64,000 nt of DNA from Puccinellia tenuiflora. Its lineage: Eukaryota; Streptophyta; Magnoliopsida; Poales; Poaceae. The stretch is from NCBI GenBank assembly GCA_012064385.1, contig QRDG01001725.1, positions 992,001 through 1,056,000 of the forward strand, in the 5' to 3' direction. A program made the position numbers and the translations under genes. This document shows, piece by piece, positions 44,798 to 56,255 of this stretch. A model generated the notes under the pieces. The model was not told the origin of the DNA, did no database searches, and was given only the letters and a program-made list of their open reading frames with translations. Positions within the stretch are counted from its first letter, which is position 1. Every line of letters begins with the position of its first letter.

Positions 44798-47403
44798 GAT
44801 AGAACTTTTTGTGAAGTATTTTCTCGGAAAGTTTGTGAGAACTCAAATTTATCAATTTTTTCTAACAACTAGTGCACATAAGAGGACTCCATTTTAAAGG
44901 ATTTATTTTTTTAATTGTTTTTTTCATTTTCGTTTAGTTTTTTTTAGAAAAAGGTTAAAATGGCGAGCATGGCTATTCATTGAAAGGGGTCGAATTTTTC
45001 AAAACTATCGATGTTTCTGTGAAACAATCACTACTTGTATACATTAAAATGATTTTTGTAAAAATTTCAGAGCACACTATCACACACTTGTAGTACAAAT
45101 TTTAATTACTTTTGGAAAATCGGCATAAAGACATTTAAATGTGCGAAATTAGATAGAAAGCGAGAAAAATCCTAATATTTTGGAATTATCCATAAAATAT
45201 GTACTACTTTGTGTGATAATTGGTTGGGAACCATTTTTCACCATATTTTTAGTACTTGCTTCACAAAAAAAGTCAGTTTTGACACTTAAAAAATGAAAAA
45301 TGATATTTATATAAATAATTTGAAAAAACTTTGTTCGGTAACATTGTTTATAATATCAAGATACACCTATGTGCCAAATATGGGCACATTATCACAAACT
45401 ATGCCACGGGAATGGTCGTATCTTGGTCGTTTGACTTGAAACCCACAGATGTTTATAGATGATAGAACTTTCCGTGAAGGATTTTTTTGTACAATTTATC
45501 AAAAATAAAGTTTATCATTTTTCCTAGCAACTAGTACACATAAGAGGACTCCATGCCAAAGGATTTCATTTTTTGAGGTTCTATTCATTTTCTTTGAGTT
45601 TTTCGAAAAAACGATCCAAATAGCCGGCATGGATATTTGTTGAAAGTGGTCGAATTTTTCAAAACTGTCGACGGTTCTGTGAAGTAACCACTACTTGTGT
45701 ACCTTAAAATGATTTTTGCAAAAATTTCAGAGCAAACTATCACACACTTGTAGTTCAAATTTGAATTACTTTCGGAAAATCGACATAAAGTCATTTAAAT
45801 GTGCGAAATTAGGTAGAAAGGGAGATAATTCCTAATATTTCTGTATTATCCATCAAATATGGACTACTTTCTGTGAAAATTGGATTGGTGCCATTTTGCA
45901 TCATATTTTTAGTACTTGCTTCACAAAAAAAGTCAATTTTGGCACTTAGAAAATGAAAAATAATATTTATGAAAATAATTTGAAAAAACTCTGTTCGGTA
46001 ACATTGTTTATAATATCAAGATACATCTATGTGCCAAATATGGGCACATTATCACAAACTATGCCACGGGAATGGTCGTATCTTGGTCGTTTGACTTGAA
46101 ACCCACAGATGTTTATAGATGATAGAACTTTCCGTGAAGGATTTTTTTGTACAATTTATCAAAAATAAAGTTTATCATTTTTCCTAGCAACTAGTACACA
46201 TAAGAGGACTCCATGCCAAAGGATTTCATTTTTTGAGGTTCTATTCATTTTCTTTGAGTTTTTCGAAAAAACGATCCAAATGGTGAGCATGGATATTTGT
46301 TGAAAGTGGTCGATTTTTTCAAAACTGTCGACGGTTCTGTGAAGTAACCACTACTTGTGTACCTTAAAATGATTTTTGCAAAAATTTCAGAGCAAACTAT
46401 CACACACTTGTAGTTCAAATTTGAATTACTTTCGGAAAATCGACATAAAGTCATTTAAATGTGCGAAATTAGGTAGAAAGGGAGATAATTCCTAATATTT
46501 CTGTATTATCCATCAAATATGGACTACTTTCTGTGAAAATTGGATTGGTGCCATTTTGCATCATATTTTTAGTACTTGCTTCACAAAAAAAGTCAATTTT
46601 GGCACTTAGAAAATGAAAAATAATATTTATGAAAATAATTTGAAAAAACTCTGTTCGGTAACATTGTTTATAATATCAAGATACACCTATGTGCCAAATA
46701 TGGGCACATTATCACAAACTATGCCACGGGAATGGTCGTATCTTGGTCGTTTGACTTGAAACCCACAGATGTTTATAGATGATAGAACTTTCCGTGAAGG
46801 ATTTTTTTGTACAATTTATCAAAAATAAAGTTTATAATTTTTCCTAGCAACTAGTACACATAAGAGGACTCCATGCCAAAAGATTTCATTTTTTGAGGTT
46901 CTATTCATTTTCTTTGAGTTTTTCGAAAAAACGATCCAAATGGTGAGCATGGCTATTTGTTGAAAGTGGTCGATTTTTTCAAAACTGTCGACGGTTCTGT
47001 GAAGTAACACTACTTGTGTACCTTAAAATGATTTTTGCAAAAATTTCAGAGCAAACTATCACACACTTGTAGTTCAAATTTGAATTATTTTCGGAAAATC
47101 GACATAAAGTCATTTAAATGTGCGAAATTAGGTAGAAAGGGATAAAATTCCTAATATTTCTGTATTATCCATCAAATATGGACTACTTTCTGTGAAAATT
47201 GGATTGGTGTCATTTTGCATCATATTTTTAGTACTTGCTTCATAAAAAAAGTCAATTTTGGCACTTAGAAAATGAAAAATAATATTTATGAAAATAATTT
47301 GAAAAAACTCTGTTCGGTAACATTGTTTATAATATCAAGATACACCTATGTGCCAAATATGGGCACATTATCACAAACTATGCCACGGGAATGGTCGTAT
47401 CTT
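44798..47403. repeat. 660-bp tandem array, four copies
   Basis: Units start with gatagaactt at 44798, 45461, 46121 and 46781 (spacing 663, 660, 660). Units 2-4 are almost identical; unit 1 is clearly diverged, and the last unit is slightly short. AT-rich with no coding potential beyond chance frames. Confidence 0.95.
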
Positions 47404-47771
47404 GATCACAAGTTGATAAATTAAAATTTAAAAAATTAAAATCGGTCTTTGCCGTGTGCAAGCACACGGCAAAGAATAAATCTTTGCCGTGTGCAACCAC
47501 ACGGCAAAGAGTTGCCGTGACGGCGCCGTCCGGGCTCCCGTTTTGGTGGGCACATGGCCCTTTTCTTTGCCGTGTGTCGGTTTTTACCGTGTGTATTTTT
47601 ATTTTCTTTACCGTGTGCCCGACGTTGCCGTGTGTATTTTGTGCTATTTCACCGTGCATCGCTCTTTGCCGTGTGCCACACACGGCAAAGATCTCTTTGC
47701 CGTGTGCCCGATATTTGGCACACGGCAAAGACCGTCGGTACACGGCAAAGTCTCGCTCTCCCGTAGTGGCT

Positions 47772-48138
47772 CGCTCGCGAGATGGAGGGGAAGGGGACGG
47801 GAAGAGAAACTCCTCAGGAAAACAGCCTCCGGGGATGAAGGTATTTTGCCGCTCTCTACCGCTGGGAACATGACTGAACGGCGGTGACGACCATGGGCGG
47901 CGCTCGCCAACTCGGAGGCGAGAGGGGAGGGAGGGGAACGGCACGGGACGGGAATGAGTAATTTGATTTTTTTTAAACGAGAAAAGGGAATAGAAACGAG
48001 GTGGGATTTTGATTTTGCCGAAAAGGGAAATCGGTACCGATACGGAAAAGGAAAGAGAATAGGTGGGGACAACGCAGCAACGCGACGCGGGCCACGCGCC
48101 AGACCGCGCGAGCCATCGCGCGCTCGAGAAGAAGAATT
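47772..48138. other. Unassigned flank between CACTA 2 and repeat X'
   Basis: G/A-rich and then GC-rich sequence. It contains the counterpart (47828-47912) of 43305-43405. No gene seen. Confidence 0.4.
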
Positions 48139-49985
48139 TTCGCCAGCGAGCTGAGTCCTCTATTCCCTTTTGTTTTTTTTTTTCCGGCTCCGGCGCACAA
48201 GCGTGCCAAGCAACGCGTCTTCTTTTCTCCTTTCTTTTCTACACGTGAGCTGGCTGCCTGGCTCCCTCTATTCCTTATTCTTTTCTGCCACCGTTCTCCT
48301 TTTTTTTTTTGTGAAGCTTACTTGCTAACTTTGCCTTGTGAAATATCTCTCCTTTTCTGTCACGCACATGCAGCCATGCAGGTCTCGTTTTTGCTTTTTT
48401 TTTTCGTGTATGCATGCAACGGTCCTCTCTCCTTCTATTCCCTTTTATTTATAGAAACATTTATTTTGTATGAAAAACTCCTATTCCCTTTACACGCTAG
48501 AAACAAAAAAAAAATTTGCTTGCAAAAAAATACTCAATATAATTTTTTAATTCCCTTTTCGGGACAATGTTTTTTAGGGTAAATAAAAATGGGTGGGGAA
48601 TAGGAAAAGTACACTTTCTACTAGTACAAAAAATTAGAATAGACAAGAACTGCCACTTTGCACTAGTATTGATATGGGATTTGAGGGATTTGATTGGTAA
48701 CTTCATTGTTAGGTCCTTCGTGACATATTTCACTAGTGTTTATCCTAATAACTTTTAGGTGCTAGATACTTGATAACATCTTTACTAGTTTTTAAGATTG
48801 GCAATTTTGTTTCTAGCTGCTTAGTAACATATATTCTACTAGTTTTTAGACCGGTAACGTGTGTGCTAGATACCCAGTAACATCTTTAGCGGTTTTAAGA
48901 TTGATAACTTTCTTGCTAGGTGTTTAGTAACATATTCTACGAGTTGTTAGCCTGATAAATTGTGCGCTACATACTTGGTAACATCTTTATTAGTTTAAAG
49001 ATTGGTAACTTCCTTTGCTAGGTGATTGGTAACATATTCTACTAGTGTTTATCCTGTTAACTTGTGTGCTAAATACTTGGTAAAATCTTTGCTAGTTTTA
49101 AGATTGGTAACTACCTTGCTAGATGCTTAGTAACATATTTATAGTAGTGTTTATCCTATAGATCAGTAAAATAAATAAAAAGGTTTGTGTCGCAACCGCG
49201 GAGCAGGAGCTCCCACCGCTCCCGCCAAAACGGGACCACAATAGGTGGACCCACCAAGAAGACACGCAAGATTCAACCTTAAAGACCCGGCATGCGAGGA
49301 GCATGCCCCGGTAACGACAACCTGGATAGGGTCCACCCACCAAGGACGCCATCGACTGTCAAGATGGGCTTCCGAGAACCCACCCGAAAGGATTCCCGGG
49401 AGCCCATGACTTAGCCACCATGAGGTTCCTTCCAGGAAGGGTTGACGGGGTCCGCACGACGCTGTGGCCCCCAGCTCTGCCTCGGATCCTCCTCTCTACC
49501 CGGGGAGAGACGCACTCCCCGCCACGCCGAAGAGATGAGTTCGCAGAAGACTTGGACGCCAAGTACGCAGGCGGCAAGATATGTCGGGACGATGTTATCG
49601 GGGGACAGTAGGGAAGAGGCTGTCAGAGCCACCAACCCTTACCACCCCGGTCCGGGACGCCATCACACGCGCTCCAAGGGGGAGATGTCGTCGTATCTCC
49701 CGTCCTTTTCCTTCAAGCTTTGGGGTTCCCTCCCACGTCCGGAAGACGACATGCCCCTCGCGTGACAGCCTATCATGACCCCTTGCACTATACATGGAGG
49801 GCCAAAGGCCACTGAGAGGGACTAGTGAATCACTCGCTACAGTAGTCTTAAGGAGAAGAATAAAGAGAGGTGATCTCCCCCGGGAAGGATCTGCTCTTCT
49901 TCTTACCTCTTTCTTTACTTGGTACTTCGTAGTCCCGCCACCTAATAACTTATTTGATATGCGGCTGGTAACATTGTACTAGTTT
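48139..49985. repeat. 1.7 kb direct repeat X', second copy
   Basis: A copy of 41269-42920. It has an additional stretch around 48260-48420 and retains about 33 bases of a repeat unit that the first copy lost near 41805. The GC-rich insert (about 49158-49925) is nearly identical to that in the first copy. Confidence 0.8.
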
Positions 49986-51153
49986 TGCTCACATCGATAA
50001 CTTTTATGCTAAAGTATTGATAATAATGCCTAGTTTTCCCCTGCCTGATAACTTGTTTGATATGTGATTGGTAACATCACACTAATTTTTTATCACATCG
50101 ATAACTTGTAGGCTTTAGTCTTGATAATAAAGCTTCTAGTATCCCCGTCTGATAAATTGTTTGACATGCATCTAGTAACATCTTAATAGTTTTGGTCACA
50201 TTGATAACTTGTAAGCTGTAGCCTTGGTAATAAAGTTTTAGTATCCGATGCCTGATAACTTGTTTGATATGCGGCTGGTAACCTCGTACTAGTTTTGCTC
50301 ACATCGATAACTTCTATGCTAGTCTTGATAATAATGCATACTTTTCCCCCGCTTGATAACTTGTTTGATATGTGATTGGTAACATCACACTAGTTTTTTA
50401 TCACATCAATAACTTGTAGGTTGTAGCCTTGGTAATAAAGCTTTTAGTATCCCCGTCTGATAAATTGTTTGACATGCATCTAGTAACATATTAATAGTTT
50501 TGGTCACACTGATAACTTGTAGGCTATAGCCCTGGTAATAAAATTTTAGTATCCACTGTCTGATAACTTGTTTGACATGCGGCTGGCATCAACATACTTG
50601 TTTTGTTCACATCGATAACTTGTAGGCTGTAGCCTTGGTAATAAGGCTTTTAGTATCCCCGTCTGATAAATTGTTTGACATGCATCTAGTAACATCTTAA
50701 TAGTTTTGGTCACATTGATTACTTGTAAGTTGTAGCCTTGGTAATAAAGTTTTAGTATTTGCTGACTGGTAACTTGTTTGATATGCGGCTGGTAACATCG
50801 TACTAGTTTTGCTCATATCGATGATTTTTATGCTAGTCTTGATAATAATGTCTACTTTTCCTCCGCCTGATAACTTGTTTGATATGCAATTGGTAACATC
50901 ACACTAGTTTTTTATCACATCGATAACTTGTAAGCTGTAGTCTTGGTAATAAAGCTTTTAGTATCCCCCTCTGATAAATTGTTTGATATGCATCTGGTAA
51001 GATATTAATAGTTTTGGTCACATTGATAACTTGTAGGCTATAGCCCTGGTAATAAAATTTTAGTATCTACTGTCTGATAACTTGTTTGACATGCGGCTGG
51101 CATTAACATACTAGTTTTACTCACATCGATAACTTTTACGCTAAAGTCTTGAT

Positions 51154-52236
51154 TTTTTTTTTCGAAACGAGGCAAAAGCTTTGCCTTTTATATTGATATA
51201 GGAGAAGCAAACATGACACGGTGTATACCAAAAAGAAAAAAACATCATACATGACAGGGCGTACTAGACGAAAAGTAGCCCTGCAAGGATCCAAATCATC
51301 CTACTCCGTCTAAACGCTCGGAAAGATATATCGTCATTTCTTCAAAACGCTACTACACGGCACGATCTGGGGATCGGGAAGCTGATCAGCCGGAGATGTC
51401 CAGCGCCGTCGGTAGCGGGAAATCGCATCCCCCTGGGCCAGCAAGGCCAATCAAAGCTTCATCCGCTGCCTTCATGGACGGCAAATTCAGCCTCAGGAGG
51501 GTCCTCAACCCGTTGATTGCCGAATCAGATAACGGAGCATTCTTGCAGGAGTTCGTGAATTCTTTCGTAGCCTCCATCAGGGGCATCTCTCCAAAGTCGA
51601 GCCCCATTTTCTTGTGGAGGACACGCTGCGCTTTGCCGACCGCTGGGAGTTGTGGCTTCGCCGCGAGCCTGCTGCTGCGACGGTCGGGGGCGGGCAGGGC
51701 CACATGAGCACGTGGCATTGGCGGAATAGGCGTGGGCAGCAGCGGCACAGCCGGCCGGCTGAACAGATCCGCGACACAGCGTATCGCGATGCCTGATGAG
51801 GGAGTAGTACCAGCAACGTCATCAGCATCATCATCGTCACTGTCGTCATAAGAATCGGCATTGAGGAGGTTTCCAATCGTAGCAGCCTCCGCGTCAGCGT
51901 CAATGACGTCCGTGACGGGCTGAAACTCCCTCCTCGCCAAGTCGCCGTCGTCATAAAGGCCGTCTTTATGCGCCATCTCCTCGCCGTCCAGCAGCAACTC
52001 AACCTGATCCAGCTCGGCGAGGCCTGGCAGAAGCTGCTCCATCTTCCCGTCAACAACCTCATCTTCATCATCGTCACTAGCAAATCCCCCGTCACACGGC
52101 TCGTCGCCAGGCGATATCAACACCGGGTCATGTCCAGACAGCAGCAGGTTAACCGGCGCTGCAATGGAGCTGATGAGCTGCAGCAGTTCACCCCCTTCAG
52201 GCACCAAGCCGTCATTGTGCGCCACCCCCTTCAGAC
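51154..52236 (-). mobile_element. Short retroposon with target duplication
   Basis: 1083 bp inserted in one satellite unit. The perfect 13-base target duplication ctaaagtcttgat is at 51141-51153 and 52237-52249. The left end is a T-run (poly(A) on the minus strand) preceded by the 3' sequence ggcaaagcttttgcctcg. It carries one open frame filling most of its length. The tail and duplication point to LINE-mediated retroposition, although no RT is present. Confidence 0.9.
51386..52225 (-). CDS. 279-aa ORF of the retroposon
   Basis: Starts MAHNDGLVPEGGELLQLISS. Acidic stretches (SDDDEDEVVDGK, DSYDDSDDDDADD) are followed by a basic RRSSRLAAKPQLP motif and a helical C-terminal region (KAQRVLHKKMGL, then INGLRTLLRLNLPSMKAADE). 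The RRSxRLAxKP plus C-terminal layout is one I associate with predicted proteins of grass non-LTR elements. The frame is intact up to 12 bases from the 5' end of the insert, so the true N-terminus may be lost. No enzymatic motif. About 230 bases of 3' UTR separate the stop from the poly(A). Confidence 0.6.
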   Translation of the reverse strand: MAHNDGLVPEGGELLQLISSIAAPVNLLLSGHDPVLISPGDEPCDGGFASDDDEDEVVDGKMEQLLPGLAELDQVELLLDGEEMAHKDGLYDDGDLARREFQPVTDVIDADAEAATIGNLLNADSYDDSDDDDADDVAGTTPSSGIAIRCVADLFSRPAVPLLPTPIPPMPRAHVALPAPDRRSSRLAAKPQLPAVGKAQRVLHKKMGLDFGEMPLMEATKEFTNSCKNAPLSDSAINGLRTLLRLNLPSMKAADEALIGLAGPGGCDFPLPTALDISG

Positions 52237-52923
52237 CTAAAGTCTTGATAATAATGCCTAGTTTTCCCCGCCTGATAATTTGTTTGATATGCGATTGGTA
52301 ACATCATACTAGTTTTTTATCACATCGATAACTTGTAGTCTGTAGTCTTGGTAATAAAGCTTTTAGTATTCCCGTCTGATAAATTGTTTGACATCCATCT
52401 GGTAACATCTTAATAGTTATGGTCACGTTGATAACTTGTAGGTTATAGCCTTAGTAATAAAGTTTTAGTATCCCGCGTTGATAACTTGTTTCATATGCGG
52501 CTGGTAACGTCGTAATAGTTCTTCTCACGTCGTAATAGTTTTTTATTAGAAAAGTAGACACTATCATTTTTCTCAACTACTGCTTCTACCTCTAGATAAG
52601 GCCTGAATACATATCACTGTCGATCGACTAAGGAGAGGAATCTGCTGGCTCAATCAAGTCCAAATTATCTCTTCCGGAATTTGTTCGAGTAGGTGTGTGT
52701 AATTAACTACAGCTCTGGATGTCATAATAACAAAAGCAAAAGCTGGTGCGCTGCATGATCATGTCAAGCTAATGCACATTAGAACTAAGCGAGCTGATGG
52801 ATATTGAAATTCATATCGATGATTAAGCACCAATGAAGCTAGCTGATGCATATTCAAATACATACTAATTACAGAAGCCTAACCCATCATCATGTCATCC
52901 GGGACTGAGATAATCAGTTCGAG

Positions 52924-53190
52924 CTACAGTCCTAGGACAAACTCCCTCTTCTTCTTGGCGATGTACTCGTCGATGTCCTCCGGCGAGGCGACGCCGCGGA
53001 CCAGCGTCGTCCCGCTGTTCTTCCGGGAGATGGCGACGTTGGCAGCGGCCAGCTTCTTCGTCACCGTCGCCGGCCAAGGGTTGGCGTAAACAGAAGGCCT
53101 GGTGACGGCGTTGTAGACGTACCTGATCTTGTCCACCTTCTCCACCCTCACCTCGCCGTTGCCGGCTACGGCGGCCATGGCGCGAGCCAT
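52924..53190 (-). CDS. Small protein, paralogue 4 (88 aa)
   Basis: Almost identical to paralogue 3, with three extra residues at the N-terminus (MARAMAAVAGNG) and T for R in PATVTKK. The GEVRVEKVDKIRYV core and the SPEDIDEYIAKKKREF C-terminus are unchanged. The TATA box lies at 53298-53306. Low divergence, an open frame and a conserved promoter argue for a functional gene. It is probably a soluble protein; the resemblance of the C-terminus to DUF761 is weaker than in paralogues 1 and 2, and function is unknown. Confidence 0.78.
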   Translation of the reverse strand: MARAMAAVAGNGEVRVEKVDKIRYVYNAVTRPSVYANPWPATVTKKLAAANVAISRKNSGTTLVRGVASPEDIDEYIAKKKREFVLGL

Positions 53191-53297
53191 GTGTTTTCTT
53201 GTAGTTGAAGGAAGCTAAGCGATGGGGATCGAACTTATCTCTGGACGTGTCGTAGAGTTTGCAAATTGGCTTCCATGGCGTGGGTGATGGGACCTCC

Positions 53298-53306
53298 GTT
53301 TTATAG
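53298..53306 (-). promoter_or_regulatory. TATA box of small gene 4
   Basis: The minus strand reads CTATAAAAC, 108 bp upstream of the ATG at 53190, in the same flanks as gene 3. Confidence 0.65.
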
Positions 53307-53385
53307 GCTCCAGGAGCCAGCAGCAGGTGTCCTCGCCGTTGTTTTTAATGCTCTCGGTAGTGGATAGGATACTGGAGGGAACTAG

Positions 53386-53716
53386 GTGTAGTTATTAAGC
53401 ATGTAGAGAGAAGAGACACAATAATAATCTTCAGGAGAGCATAAACGAAAGTTGCAAAAAGAAATATAAAATTATCACAGTGAATTGAGACACGGCGTTT
53501 ATTTACTATGTCATCTTTGTAAGCAAATTTGGTCAAACTTGTGACAGCGTTTCTTAGGGCGATCGAGGTTTCGCTTTTTACCGCGTGTTCATGATTTTGT
53601 GACAGCGTTTACTCTTTTTTTTTTTTTTTTTTTTTTTTTTTGCTATTTCTTACATCAAACCTGTCATAGCGTTTCAATTTTTTCTTTTGCGGAAAATAGT
53701 GTATCGAGTTTAGCCC
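53386..53716. repeat. Block-B-specific insert with a 27-base T-run
   Basis: Present between ggaactag and gcccacaag in block B; block A has about 30 unrelated bases there. The motif tg(t)gacagcgttt occurs twice with a variant tgtcatagcgttt. The poly-T at 53625-53641 with its preceding T's may be approximate. The class of element is unclear, and the ends show no certain inverted repeat. Confidence 0.5.
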
Positions 53717-54835
53717 ACAAGTCTGGCCGATGTAGACGTCTACATAACTTTTGCAACAGCCATCTTCGATCAAGGCTACGCAAGTACCACTAGAAGATCC
53801 TTATCTTTTGTGGCACTTTAAATTTCCTCCATTGCGTTGTATCTCTATGTTGCAGTGGAGTATATGTAATTGGAATCGAAAGCGAGAAAGACGTTCCTCC
53901 ACTGAAGCTAGGAGGAAATTGGGTGGCGACTGGTGAGAGGCTGAGAGCTGGGCTCTACACGTGGCGACGAACTGAAATTACCTGGTTGTTTGATGGTAAA
54001 TGTAAACGTTTGAAGAGACATTTCATGGGCAAAAGAGATATGCCGATTGGCAGATGCAGGCAAAGAGGCAAAGGGATCGAATCATGTGCAAAGCCTTAGA
54101 ACTCGACCAGTCGACTGCATGTGGACCTTTTGTGGTAGGTAGGACAATTAGTTAACAGTCGAGTATGTTTTGTTTTGAGCAAGAGTGACCAATTCATACC
54201 ATGCTTTTGCAACTCACCTTTTGGTTTTGGTTTCTTAATTACTTGGTGGATTTTGAACATCACGCACAAGAAAAAGGTAGACAACACAATTGGTTTAATA
54301 CACGTAGTCGAGGGTTATGGGATCCCGAATTAATCGTGTGATTGTTGCGGCTATCGAGATTCCCCTGCCTAACAAATCTGGTAGGAGAGATTCCATGGTA
54401 GCATATTGAAAGAGAAAGTTGTTGTGTATTCTTACAGGGAAAGAAAGAAAGAAGTGTTGTTGATTACATCGTCTGCAAACGTGATAAACACCAGCCGGCA
54501 GCAATATAGTTGCGGTAAAGTTGGAGTAGTACTTAGTTTAATCGTACTCACTTCAATCGAATATCTCATGCCTCATGGGATTAACAAACATTTTCATTCT
54601 TTACCACTGAGATTCATATACTTTGGCTCTACAGAATTTACTACTTAGTGTCGGCCTTTGGCGTTGCCGTGGAACAACTCTTGCCAACAACATAATAATC
54701 ATGCGACTTCGATCATCTGGGATATACTGCGTATTTCGGAAACCAAACACAATGACTCGAGTGAGATGAATATCATCCCATTTTTAGACCACGGAGCCCA
54801 TTTACGTTTCTGTCCGTTTTTTTTTTTTTGATAAA

Positions 54836-55445
54836 GGTTTTTTTTTCTTATACAAGAAGAAGAATTTCATAGTAAAGATTCACAAGACCCACACCAACGA
54901 ATACTAAATATTTCAACAATCAACAAACTCCAATGACAAAAGAAGAGAAGCTCGGTTACCTCAGAATACATGTTTTGTAAAAAGCTTATTGGTTGCCCAC
55001 TCCATTTGGATACATGTCACCACTGCACTCCGATCACTGAAGATGAGACCAAATATGAAGGCCAATGCGCGTGGGGAGATGGCCTTCTTTTATAAAATAC
55101 TATTACTACAAAGTCACAAAGCCCAATATAGGGCAGCCGCTACAACATGGCTATATGATTTTTAAACCTCGGATGAATACTCCGTGGCCAATTATCGAAC
55201 ATATTAGTAACACTCTGGGGTTGATACAAATTTGATGCAACCTGGATAACCGACCAAGTTATGCGAGCAAACTTGTGTTCAAACAAAACATGATTATTAT
55301 TTCATCACGATGACAAAGAAAACACTGCTTATTACGCCTTCCGAGATTGTTTTTTGTATAAATTGCATCTGTTCTCTAGATACCATAAAAAATGTTAATC
55401 TTCAACATGGCCTTCGTTTTCTAAATTTTTAGTTATTGATGATTG
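54836..55445 (-). pseudogene. Degenerate LINE 3' remnant (block B copy)
   Basis: The counterpart of 21236-21840 and 23062-23660, sharing the T-run start and the same zf-RVT-like words in broken frames. Confidence 0.55.
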
Positions 55446-55607
55446 GTGAATCCATATGATCGAACTAGCACCTGATAAATTTATTTGACCGAGAACATAC
55501 TATTTTTATGCAAATTCTAACAGAACAAAGTCCACACACTAAGACAACATTAACTAACCACTCTAATAAGACATTACAAGCTAATAACCGATTAGCTAGC
55601 ATATACC

Positions 55608-55925
55608 TTGTCTAGAAATAACATTTGGTGGGAAAGTCCCGATCACATGTTTAATTCTACTGTAAGGTCCCTATGTCGAATCGATCGGGAAAAATGTGAA
55701 TATTGCACCGATCTAGACATTATAGCTTATCCAAATTCAAATATGCTGCTCCACGCATGTGTGCTACGTACCGTGTTACTGATCATCGTCAGCTACTCAA
55801 AAGTGCAAGGCAGCAAAAGGCACGGTGCATCAGATGCGTTGCCGACGGGAAGACTTGACTCCGTCAGATGTTATGTTCGTTTGGAATCAAAATTATTCGC
55901 CAACGACTTCACTCATCCAAAATGA
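55608..55925 (+). other. Repeated ORF, block B copy (105 codons)
   Basis: Contains the REKCEYCTDLDIIAYP sequence seen at 22078 and 23894. Here one extra base before it joins the frame to an upstream ATG. The change of start between copies argues against strong selection on this frame. Confidence 0.2.
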
Positions 55926-56255
55926 TATTTTCTCTTTTGGGAGCAACAACGGTACGTAGAAGCGTAGGGCAGAATTTATGATGTATCCTCGTAGGGTTGC
56001 TACAAACTTCTTTCGTCAGAGAGGGCCTACGTATAGATCATATCAATCTGCAAAGATCTGCAGGAAGCTGCTTGCCAATAATTAATGATCTACCAATGTA
56101 TACAAAAAATGTATAGGGCAGATACATACTTCAGTGCTCAGATGGCCTACGTATAGATCATATCAATCTAAACGAAAAGATCGGAGCAGCTTGTGGAATT
56201 TGTTCCAAGTGTCTGGTTCCAGCTTTGGGAAACGTGTGATGGCCAGTGTGCCACC

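Larger units (their letters stand above)
43410..47768. mobile_element. Non-autonomous CACTA transposon 2 (4.36 kb)
   Basis: Terminal inverted repeats CACTACGGGAGAGC and gctctcccgtagtg. The target duplication gct is at 43407-43409 and 47769-47771. Both ends are crowded with direct and inverted copies of ttgccgtgtg/cacacggcaa. It contains a GC-rich segment (43720-44520) without recognisable transposase and a 660 bp tandem array (44798-47403). It belongs to a different CACTA family from the one at 31367. Confidence 0.93.
48721..52545. repeat. 103-bp satellite array with trimeric higher-order repeat
   Basis: Anchor words recur every 101-104 bases. First part: taacat-type anchors at 48721, 48824, 48928, 49030 and 49131. 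Second part: gataa(c/a)ttgttt anchors at 49944, 50047, 50151, 50254, 50355, 50459, 50562, 50665, 50767, 50869, 50973, 51076, then, after removing the retroposon, 52274, 52378 and 52480. In the second part the units fall into three types (gcggctgg = a; g(t/c)(g/a)attgg = b; catct(a/g)gt = c) ordered abc abc ac abc abc a. A GC-rich insert (49158-49925) and the retroposon at 51154 interrupt it. Confidence 0.9.

Noticed and set aside
41269..49985. Interpreting X and X' as LTRs of one retrotransposon
   Set aside because: No TG/CA ends, PBS, PPT or target duplication, no gag-pol between them, and satellite-like content inside.
49944..52545. CRISPR-like array
   Set aside because: Units are 103 bp and similar throughout, with no short identical repeats alternating with unique spacers; this is plant satellite DNA.
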